Assembly (NCBI GenBank): GCA_036435485.1
Contig: CM071600.1
Coordinates: forward strand, 55,115,546 to 55,179,545
Source of the DNA: Saposhnikovia divaricata
Taxonomy: Eukaryota > Streptophyta > Magnoliopsida > Apiales > Apiaceae
Direction: 5' to 3'
Length of the DNA: 64,000 nucleotides
Below the pieces are notes generated by a model. The model was given only the letters and a program-made list of their open reading frames with translations, made no database searches and had not been told where the DNA came from. Positions 35,296-44,975 of the stretch are shown here, one piece after another (the stretch's first letter is position 1; each line of letters begins with the position of its first letter). A program made the translations under genes and the position numbers.

Positions 35296-36917
35296 CTGTT
35301 ATATTCGAATCTCTTGGAACATCAACTAACAACGCAGGACCTGTGTGTACACAGAAATAAGATCATCAAAAATTTTCAATATGAACTTCTTTGATTGCAC
35401 TTGCACTAAGTTTTATATATAACTAAAGATATATCGATGCTCTGTAAATCATCCAAAAAATTAAAAGTAATAGGATTATAGGCTAGAAAGTGATAGGATA
35501 AGAATGTAGTAGTTCATCATTTCTTTACACGAAAAACAAAGCCCACATATGCATTTTAGTGGTTGAATCTTTAACATATGCAGAGTATCAAAGTATCAAA
35601 GTCGAAGACACGAAAATAAAAACCATGACATCAATGTATAAACAGCAGTTAGAATGAAAGAATGTGTGCAATTTTATAGACATAACAGTGTCCTATAGAG
35701 TATTATACAAAAAAACACGCTGCCAAAAAAATTAACCAACTCTTCCAGTCAGGAGATGGGGAGCAGTCCTAATAAATAAATATCAAGCAACTTTGGTACT
35801 AAAATGCAAGCCATAGTTTTAGTTTCTCTCATATTTTGAGCAGTCTTGTTAATATTTCTAGCAACACTACTCCATAGCAAAACACGTCGCTCTTTGTGCT
35901 CAAATGACCTAAAAGTTGAACATAGCATATTTAAGTTCTGCCAGCTTAGGATTACCATCACATTTCGAACAGTTTCTCTAAAAGTACTGATTTTTTATAA
36001 TTATAACGTCAATGTAATCTCAAATTGCATAGAAAATATAATTACGAAAAGAGTGAAATCTAAGATTTTCATAGATACATGTAACATGACTATCATACGG
36101 ACTGACCTGCAATCCAAAGCTGAAATTTGATGGTCTGAATTCTAAAAGCCCCTACAATAACGAAAGTTAATACTGAAATAGATTATATATACCAAACACT
36201 GTCAAAAGTGGTGTTACAATAAAGTAGAAAAATGTTATACCAATCCATGCAAGCTGGGCTGAGTCCCAAAGAAACCATCATGGCTCGATGCTAATGAATT
36301 TAATTGTCCCTACATAAAGATCCAAGTTTAAATTAAAAAACATATTACATTAGTTATAGAGCTCAGGATTCCAGTAAACTTACCAGTCCTTGCATACTCT
36401 GTTGGTTTACATATTAACCATCTTGTGGTAGCTCCATCAAGTTCAACTGTATCTGCAACAATTGTAATTTAGAAGCACTACTGTTTGGCACTTCACCAGT
36501 AACTTTGGCCAAATAATAAAATGTTCAATAAAGCATAAATCTAGTAAATTCAGAATATCATAGAACATACCATCCCATGGACGGTACATGCTCACCGTGT
36601 TGGTAATTGGTACCTTCAAGATCAGTACCATCGATGTCAATGCCTCTTCAAGTGTTTGATTCTTCTGCACCGTGTTGAAAGGCTCCAGATTGTCTCCTGT
36701 CTCTTAGCCATTGAAGTAAATTCCATACAATAAGAGTTCCAAAATTTAGTAGTACCAACATGTAGCTAAAAATATAGCACTAACAATCAAAAACTCTATT
36801 AGATCTTTAATCAAACACTTTGAGTGCAGAAATATAAAACAATAAGCTATATAAAACATAAAAAAGAAGCTTACCCATTCTATTGAGTATTACAAACACA
36901 ACTAAAGAATCATTCAT
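35296..36917 (-). pseudogene. Exon series of an unidentified captured gene
   Basis: Starting from an ATG exon at 36875-36917 (MNDSLVVFVILNRM, GTAAGC donor), exon-like pieces follow at 36571-36702 (ending ITNTVSMYRPWD), 36384-36452 (TVELDGATTRWLICKPTEYA), 36241-36309 (GQLNSLASSHDGFFGTQPSL), 36107-36151 (GLLEFRPSNFSFGLQ) and possibly 35296-35340 (PALLVDVPRDSNIT). All have GT and AG borders. Phases agree for the first three and for the fourth to fifth, but not between the third and fourth. I do not recognise the protein and more than one parent gene is possible. The ATG exon could start a chimeric transcript through the fragments downstream. Confidence 0.5.
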
Positions 36918-37341
36918 AATAAGATTGAGAAAGCTTTGATAATTAAATGCAGAAGAATTAGATGAGTTATAAGATTAAGGAGACAATTGAAAGATGAATT
37001 AGAAAGAAAAGAAAAGAGCAGGTGAGGGAGAGAGTGAGGAGAAAATGCGAGTCAAACTTTCATATACAAAGTTCAATTTGAATTATCGAAAATTGTGTAT
37101 ATGCATTTCAAATTCAAAATCAAAAGTAAAGCTTCCAGCTGAAGCTTCTTCGAGAGAAATAGTATGAGATAAATGTATAGTTGTAGTTGCTGGTACGGGT
37201 AGTATATTGAATGAGTGGTATTTTTGCAAATAACTACAAAACTAAGGGTAAAGACCTAAAATTCCAAAATAACTGTAGCAATCACGCAACAGAAACTATT
37301 ATATACATAGATTGACTAATTTACTTCGCAAAGTATTTTAA

Positions 37342-37939
37342 TTTTTTTTATATAATTTGATGTCCGGATCTGTTTTTGCGCACCTCGACTATTCTGAAGG
37401 TTTGGTAGCACACTCGTATCTATCGAGCATGGTAATTCACTTACTTTTGTGCCTTCAAATGGGATCGAACTTATGACTTTGGGGCGATAAGCCCTTAAAA
37501 GCATCTCCAATAGGGGTTGCCAAGAGGTTGCCAAGTCCTATGTGGCATGGCACCCTTGGTTGCCCACCTATTGGAGTATCAATGTTGCCAACAAATTGCC
37601 AACCAAAGTTGCCAAAAGTTGGCAACTTCCCCATTTAGTTAAAACACATACAACTCCTCAAAAATGTATTTAACTTTACCCTTTTTTATATCTTCCATAT
37701 TTTTAATGTAATTATAAAATAATATAAAATTTATGTATGAGACCACATTGGCAACTTTTAAAGTTGCCAACTATTGGAGTAGATTTGTAACAAAAGTTGT
37801 CAACAATGAGATGGATGAGAAAAGAAATAAAAAAATAATATATATGATGATGTGGTAGAAGTTGGCAACTATGTTGGCAACCTCTATCGGAGATGCTCTA
37901 AGTCCCAGTATCAACTAATTAGGTCACCTGTGGTGGGTT
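37342..37939 (-). mobile_element. tRNA-derived SINE (Au-like), split by a MITE
   Basis: On the minus strand it starts near TAACCCACCACAGGTGACCT, has a box-B-like AAGTTCGATCCCA, and later GTCGAGGTGCGC and GATCCGGACATC, which resemble the Au/TS-type plant SINE body, then an A-rich tail. A 10-bp duplication AGTATTTTAA flanks it (37332-37341 and 37940-37949). Without the inserted element at 37499-37898 the SINE is about 195 bp, a normal size. Confidence 0.75.
37499..37898. mobile_element. Harbinger/Tourist-like MITE inside the SINE
   Basis: Ends AAGCATCTCCAATAGGGGTT and ACCTCTATCGGAGATGCTC are inverted copies with a few mismatches, flanked by TAA (37496-37498 and 37899-37901), the target size of PIF/Harbinger. 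The interior repeats TTGGCAAC / GTTGCCAA many times in both orientations. Confidence 0.75.
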
Positions 37940-38210
37940 AGTATTTTAAATATTTTTGATTTAATTTTTACTTAACTATTCTACAAGGTTTTTATTAATT
38001 CGATTGTTAGAATTTAAAATAGAACTATAAAGTTATATATAGCTTTCTTTTTTTAGTACAAAAGTTAGAAAAAGGATGATCAAATGTCCTACCTATAATT
38101 AACTAGGAATGAGATAGGTAAAATGAGTAAAATAATTTTTACTGATGTATTTGTTACAAATGGTAACCATTTGTAAAACAGATTTTACAAATCAGTTATC
38201 AATTCTTCAG

Positions 38211-38553
38211 CAATGTCAAGGACATTCTAGGATGTGGTCAGGAATGAGCTAGACTTGCTCAGGTTTGAGATTAAGGATTGGAATGGTTACTACAGCATTA
38301 CGTTAGAACGACTTCAAATTTATCTGACAGGAACAGTTTTGCTAACTAATGGCTTGAAAAGCTTGATCATACAGATGAACGGTGTGATATGTTATTTAAC
38401 GCTTGTGTGGTTGAGTGGCTATTGCACACAAGGGAAACCCTCAAAGAATTTAGTTATAGCATTTGGACAGCTCCAAACCTTAACAATGTTCTTGTCAACT
38501 TGTAAGCTCTATCAAGAATGGAAGTCTTGGCCTTGGGCCACAACCATATAGCT
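38211..38553 (+). pseudogene. F-box/LRR-type pseudogene, 5' part
   Basis: Reading in more than one frame gives NELDLLRFEIKDWNGYYSI, then WLEKLDHTDERCDMLFNACV, then VEWLLHTRETLKEFSYSIWT and ALGHNHIA directly against the Copia LTR. An in-frame TAA interrupts it near 38497, and at least one frameshift is needed. It resembles plant F-box/LRR (FBD-like) proteins, substrate receptors of SCF ubiquitin ligases, but the F-box itself is not seen. It continues at 52082. Confidence 0.6.
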
Positions 38554-39857
38554 TGTTGAGTATTGAACACACAAGAGAATACAGAGGGGTGGTGAATGGA
38601 TTCTCAAACTTTTCTTCTGATAATTGTTTTAGGTGAAGGTTGTTTTAAGGGTTTGAATCTGGTTGTGTAACAAAGTGTGTGTTTTGTATTTAACAGATTA
38701 TGTAAGTGCGGAATATAAACACAAGAACACGATATCACTTTAATCTAATATTGTATTAGATAAAGATTTGCTACAATCTGTGAATACAAATGTTAGTATT
38801 CTCTGCTTCTTTCTCAGAGAGATATTACTTGTAAAAACTATAGATCACTCTATTTGATACTTGCTAAAGAAGTAGGGTTGCTCACTTATATCACGTGAAC
38901 AACTTGCTTACAACAAATAAGGTAGCAAACAAATTTGCTTTTTAATGTGTCTATCCTATTTGAGTAAACATCCAAACTGCTACAGATTTGACTTCTTAGA
39001 ACTCTGTTCAGATCCACTTCTTTAGCTCTTTGTCTCTTGTACTATCTCTCCAAGCTTCTTTGTAGTCTTTCTAACGTGCTTTATAGTATGTGGTACATAA
39101 AGCGTTCTGACTTTTACGATTCTTCAGTATTTTGTCTCCAAGATTGTATTTGAGAAGTAACTCTGTTGGTGATTCGATAACTAGAATTGGCTTAATCCAA
39201 ACTCTGAGTTCTCGAATACTGTTGAGCTGACATATCGAATCACTTCTCGAATAAGTCTTTTCTCCAGGAATCCTTGAGATATCGAATAGAGCATTTTACT
39301 TATCGAATCCCTGAGATATCGAATAGCTTCTTTAGTCCTTGAGATATCGAATGTAGCTTTGACTTGTTGTCTCTTAGAGAACTTGAATGATGCTTTGACT
39401 TGTTGACTTCTTGAGTTCTCGAATAGAGTATTAGACATGTCGAATCTCTTAGTTCTCGAATGAGGCTTTGACTAGTTGACCTCCAGAGATATCGAACAGT
39501 GTCTTTTGAGATATCAAATTCTTGACTTCTCGAATGCTAGACTTCTCGAATATAATAAACATACTTCTCGAATTGGTACTTAGACAAATCTTCATTCTCC
39601 AAATTCCAACTGTGTTTATTTTGACAGTCTTGTTCTTCAAGCTTGAGGCATGATCCTTGGAACTTCTTTCAAGCATTATTCTCTGACTTTAATTACAGTT
39701 ACACAGGTAGAATTTGATGCCTGTTATAAGTACTACAACAAGTAGAAACTCTACAACTAGAGGTTCCCTCGGTTAAGAGGTCATGTAGTTAATGCAAAGC
39801 ATTATAGACAATTAGACTTGTTATTAGATGTATACAAGCATGCCTCTGTGACTAACA
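38554..39857 (-). repeat. Copia 3' LTR (1304 bp) with TTCTCGAA motif array
   Basis: TG...CA ended. It carries seven TTCTCGAA copies, starting at 39209, 39244, 39416, 39453, 39527, 39543 and 39565, among further GATATCGAAT motifs. TTCTCGAA is a TTC-NN-GAA unit, as in heat-shock elements. The same array is present in the other LTR. Confidence 0.9.
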
Positions 39858-39872
39858 ATCTCCCCCAAATTT
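39858..39872 (-). other. Polypurine tract of the Copia element
   Basis: AAATTTGGGGGAGAT on the minus strand directly precedes the 3' LTR, as needed for plus-strand DNA priming. Confidence 0.85.
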
Positions 39873-40001
39873 TGAGTAAGACCCTTAGTCACAATTTCAT
39901 GTCTGATAACAAGCCTATCATACATAAAGATAAAACTTGAAAAGTACAGGTATGTAACTTGATTGAAAATACAAAGAGGCATCCTTACAAGTTCTGAAGA
40001 A

Positions 40002-43000
40002 TTACTTGCCATATCCTTTTGGATTCATCTCTTGAGATTTGGCTTGCAGATTCTCATTTTTCTTCTTTTCTACAGCTTCTTTATCTTTCTTCTTTGCATT
40101 TTCTTCCATAGCAAGAACAATGTCTTCTATAGCAGTGAGTTCCTCAATTAGAGGAGAGCCTGATAGATCTTTAAGAACTTTATTCAGCTGTTTCTCAGAG
40201 TAGGAACTGATGTAGTCCATTCTAATCTTCACAGTTCTTCCATATTTCTTGTATTCAATAATGTAAGGATTATACTTGACTCTACACAGACCCATGGCTC
40301 TTAACTCATCAGCCTTAGCTTCCATAGCAGCAAACTCCTCCTCTCTTTTCTTTAACAGCTCCTCACTTTTCTTTTTCGGTTCTGCCTGGTGATCTCTCTT
40401 CATCTTGACAAAGTCAATCTACTCCAGCTTCCATACTCTTTCCACTCTATTTTTAGAATCCAACATAGCAATAATCCTTTCTATATCATCTAGCTTGCCC
40501 CAATGCTGACATGTCCCTTGCTTGAATTTCTTCTGTCTACCATCAGTATATTTAACTTCAAGGCAGTTATCAACAATGGCAACATGATAGATTCTTTGAG
40601 CCCATAGGAATTGTAGTTAGTTTTCATCAAAGTCTTCATCTAGTGGTTGGAGTTTTAATCCTGGAATGATAGTTAGGGCCCTTGATTTAGATGGCTTCAC
40701 TCTTCTTGCAGCATGTTTGAATTTGATATTTTTCACTTGGTTGCTTGGCAGAAACTTGTGACCTTTGCTGGTAAACCATTGTAGTACACCATTATCAGTT
40801 TGCTTTTGGAAACATACAGATGGTTTCTTGAGTTGAATATCCTTCTCTTCTTGAGGTGGAAAAATAGTTGTAGAAGCCATATATATAGATTTTGATAGGT
40901 CACTACTAACTGCATTCACCTTAGACTTAGAGTCTTGTGTTATGGTGAGGTTACAGTTAGCAATGCCTAAGGCTTGCTGTTTTCCACTTTTCCTCTCATA
41001 GACTTTGCCTTGGTCATGATCATCCTTCTTGTCCTTGCTGTCCTTCTTCTTCTTCTTCTTCTTGTCTTCATCACCCTTATCACTCCTGTGATGTCTTCTT
41101 CTCCCATCACTTTTGTCTTCATCTTCATCATCCTTATTTCTCCTTCCTTTGGCTATTTCTAGAATCTCACCTGTGACAATGAAGGTTCTGAGAATGTGCA
41201 ATGCCTCTACTTCTTCACCAGTTCTTATCCCATTCTTCTTTTGTAATTTATCAATAATGTTCATGATAAGTCTGTGATTCTGGAGAGTGAGATCCTTGGG
41301 AATGACCAGTTGTTTGATATCCTCAATCTGTGTGCCAGACGTATAGATAATTATTCTTGGATAAGTGCAAACTTCAGGCAACCTAGCTTGTTGACCATTC
41401 CTCAAATCAGCATATAGACTCTTATTGTTCTCTCCCTTCTTCTCTATCAACCCCAGGATATCATCAATCTCTGTGAATTTTAGAGCCTTCAAGGTGTCAT
41501 AAGATAGATGCCATATTTTACCACTGGTCACCATCATAATCTCCTTGAGATAGATTTGATTTAGCTTCCTTGGAATCACTGTCAGAAATTCGATTTGTTC
41601 TCTTAGACTCCTTCTGTACTCCAATGTATCCCCTCCAACCTTTGCTCGAGAGACTTGCAGAAACTTCAAGAAGGCAGCATCATGATAAGTTTCTGAATTT
41701 GCTACTTCTATCAGCTTGGCCTCAATAACTACATCCACTTCAACTAGTTGATCTTCTTCATTTCTAGAGGTTTTAGCTTGCTCAGTTGGCATAGATCCTG
41801 CGACCACTGTAAAGGTGATGGTTTGTTTTTGGCCACTTGGGGTAGTGATGTGTACATGAGGTAGAGTGACAGTTGGTAGAGAAGGTAGAGGTGCATTGAC
41901 TTTTGCTTTGCCCTTGCCTTGAACATGAGAGGTTGTAGGTTTTGAGATTTTTGGTTGACCACCCTCAGTTATGATTATGCCTTTCTCCTTAGGCTTCTCT
42001 CCCTTAGTCTACTGCTCCCCCTTAGGCTTTGATGTCCTTAAGTTCCTCTTCTCCCCCTTAGGCTTTTTGTCAGGCATAGAGGCTTTGGTAGAGACCCTTG
42101 GGTTGGAAGAGGTGGGATTAACAGATTCATCAGGTAGAGGAAGCCTCATATGCTTCATCATTGCAGACAGCATTAGTTGTTGATGAAGAAGAACATCAGC
42201 TGTAGTGGTAGCTTGAGTATCCAACTTCTCAGTGAGAGTTGTTACTGTGTCTATAAGATGAGCATTTGACTGCTTGAGTGAGCTTACTTCTTTCTCAAGA
42301 GTATCCACCTTGTTGAATAACTCATTAGCTTTAAAGCCAGACAATGATTGTTCCTTGAGCCTGATCCTGAATCACTGTCATGTTGCACAGGCTTCAACCA
42401 TTATGACAGAAAGTCAGAGCTAGGCAAGCTAGACTCCTCAGTTAAAGATGCAACTTCTGTAACCGGATGGAATGACTCTACTACTGGTGTCTCCACAGAA
42501 GTGGGATGAGTTACACCAGTAGTTGACACAGGCACAGAGTCTCTAGTGAAAACTAGTTAATCCTCTGTGTTTGTGATGGTGTCATTAGGATATGCCCCAG
42601 CTAGCATTCCCTCACCATCTAAATGTGGTTCCTGGGTGGTGAGCAAAGAGTCATGCACTAAGTCAATTGAGTCCATTGGCTCACCAAGAGAAGAAAATTC
42701 TTGGTGATCAATGCCTTGCTCCTCAATTGCTTGAGTTGCAGGCTCCAAAGAAATTTGAGTGTTAGAATCTGGAAGAGTGGTGTCTTTTAGAGTAGATTTT
42801 GGCAACTCCCTCTGAAAAATAGAGGGAGTTTCAAGTATGATGTGCTCTCCACTCTGTGTTGTGCCAGCCTTATCACTCCCATGTGCTGACTCTTTACAAG
42901 ATAGTGTATTGGGGAGGATGCTTGATTCTATAGATGCATCCTGTTGAGAGGATACATCTAGTAAACTGTGTGCCCCTGATTTTACAACTTCAGCCATTTG

Positions 43001-44119
43001 TGAGACTGAAGAGGTGGTTTTCTTAGCTTTCTTCTTCTTTGGATTTTGCAAGGGTGACACAGGTGCCTCACTTTCTAAGCCTAATTCAGCATTCAATGCT
43101 GCTTCTGTTAGCATTTCCAAAGGTTCAAAGGCTATCTCCTTTCTCTTCATTTTACTGACACCACCCTGTTGAGAGGATGATGCAGGTGGCTCTGTGTTTG
43201 GTTCAATGTTTGGTTGAGGGGGTTGGTTAGCTGGCCCTGGGTTAGCATTTTGTTCTACTTGCTTGGGCTGTGCTAACTCAGACTTAGAGGCAAATATTGG
43301 CATGTTGTGGGGGTAAGACTCAAATAACCTCTGCATATGAGGGGTTATTACAAGCCTAACATCCACATCATTCCTAGTCTCCAAGTTACCAAAAATGAGT
43401 TTGGTCATGGATTTCGGATAGCCTATTCTATTTCTATTCATCCCAGGCAATTCAATCTGTTTATTATCTACAAAATTAAGAGCAGATTGAATAAAACGAG
43501 GGAAGAAAATTTCATTACCTCTCTTGGTTGAGTTCTTACCAAGTCCCCCATATAGCTCCTGCATAATTAGATTACCCACATTGATTTTCCTATCATATGC
43601 CAGAGAGTATACAATTTGCTGTGCAGGTGCACTGATTTGATCAAAACTCGACTTTGTAGTAGTGAACACCTGTAGCAGTGTGGCGAACACAAAACTCCAT
43701 TCCTTTCTGAGACACTTCCGGTTGATTTTTCCAATCTTGATTGTATCAGCATATCTGATAAAGTCCAAGAATGTAATCAAATCATCATTCGATACCAGAG
43801 GGTGATACAGCTCCTGATGAAGTCCTAGTGCTTAATTCATATCCTCTGTAGTGATAGTAACCTCTTTCTCTTGTATTTTTCAGTAGATGATATAAGAGGT
43901 TACTGCATTCTCGAGAGCAATAACTTCCACAGTGGCTGTCCTCCAAAACTGTTCTAGGAGATCTAGTTACAGAGTTGGGTTGGCAAAGAGTGCATCCTTG
44001 ATGTATGACTCAGACATCCAGCGAACGAAGCACTTGAAGTTAGCATTGGGTGCTTCCACATCATTAGTAATAGTAATGAAGTTGGTGTGGTTAGGAATTG
44101 TGAGTTGGGTATTCGTCAT
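40002..44119 (-). pseudogene. Extra ORF downstream of Copia pol, degenerate
   Basis: Starts at ATG 44119 (MTNTQLTIPNHTNFITITND) and runs in one frame to 42557 and beyond with stops in between (for example near 43968, 43884 and 43832). A second frame covers 42344-40002, with stops at 42009-42011, 40617-40619 and near 40430. The N-terminal part has a domain with LLQVFTTTKSSFDQISAPAQ and FPRFIQSALNFVDNKQIELP; the middle is Ser/Thr/Pro-rich; the C-terminal part is lysine-rich and coiled-coil-like (KKKSEELLKKREEEFAAMEA). Comparable long ORFs follow pol in Sirevirus-type Copia elements, sometimes called env-like. I see no signal peptide or membrane span, so an envelope role is unsupported; function unknown. 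Confidence 0.65.
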
Positions 44120-44975
44120 TGTTACACAGAGAGACGAGAGAAGAGAATGAAGGTTGAAGAAGAAATTTAGCTTTTGAAGTTAGGGTTTTCAGAGGTTTTG
44201 GAACTTTAGATGTTTGAGAAATCGAATGAAATGAAATGGATAGATGTAAAGTTGTATAAGTATGAAGTACTTGAATTTTCGATTAGATATAAGTTTTGTA
44301 TCGACAAGTCAGTCATTCGAGAAGTAGAAATCAACTATTCGATAAGTCAAGAAAGGCTTAATCGATATCTCAAGCAGTTTGTAACTCACAGCTGGCTATT
44401 ATCTAACTTAGAAATAATTCCAAATTAAATAAAATATGTTTTTATGAGTGATTTAAAATTCTGAATAAAAATCCAAAAACGGTTAAGATTCAGCGAAAAT
44501 TCAGCCTTTCCAAATGATTCAATAACTCAAATGTTCTATTTGAGAACTCAGTCATTAGAGAACTCAAATGTCCTATTCGAGAAGTCAAGCAAGTCTCTGT
44601 TCGATTTCTCCAAAATGCACTATTCGAGAACTCAAGAGTGTTCCAAATAGACTTGTTAGAGAAGTCGACCATTGACATGAAAGTCATTAGAGAAGTCTGA
44701 CTTATCGAGCTACACTTTCCACTCATAAAAGTTAATTTTCACTACCTTTTCAAAATTCACCAGAATTATTCAAATGAAGAATATTCTAACAAATTAAATA
44801 GTGATAGTCTTAAAATTTCATAGAAATTTCAAGCTAATTCGAATATGATTTTCAACATATGCAACAGATTTAAAATATTTATAAATCATATTTCAACCAA
44901 CACTTACTTCAAAAATATTGAGAATTTAGATAAAGTAAGTGTTTACTGCTGCAAAAATCTAGTTGATATTTTCAC
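44120..44975. repeat. Noncoding Copia spacer with TCGAGAA/TTCTCGAA motifs
   Basis: Between pol and the extra ORF. From 44210 to 44720 ATTCGAGAA, GAGAAGTC and ATCGATATCTCAAG variants recur, resembling the motif array of the LTRs. It could be a promoter for the extra ORF or an old LTR-derived duplication. Confidence 0.5.

Larger units (their letters stand above)
29056..37311 (-). mobile_element. Large Helitron-like element carrying several host-gene fragments
   Basis: On the minus strand it begins TCTATGTATATAATAGTTTC after an A (37311) and ends AAATACTAG before a T (29056). A GCCC/GGGC hairpin lies about 10 bases before the end. The same 5' (TCTAT...) and 3' (hairpin plus CTAG) signatures mark the two small Helitrons at 8357 and 9965. 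Inside, in minus orientation, are exon-like pieces of unrelated genes, many still bordered by consensus splice sites. Helitrons are known to capture such fragments. No Rep/helicase gene is present, so it would move only with help. A TRIM was later inserted at 31569-32178. The boundaries rest on terminal signatures alone. Confidence 0.65.

Noticed and set aside
35749..35961. Minus-strand frame containing SFEHKERRVLLWSSVARNIN
   Set aside because: Looks protein-like in part but no splice borders or family could be supported; may be another captured scrap.
38234..38551. 105-codon plus-strand open frame beside the Copia LTR
   Set aside because: The conserved F-box/LRR-like reading changes frame inside this segment, so this uninterrupted frame is not the ancestral protein.
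40002..44119. Extra Copia ORF as a retroviral envelope gene
   Set aside because: No signal peptide, membrane span or surface-protein feature is visible; the name env-like would rest only on position.
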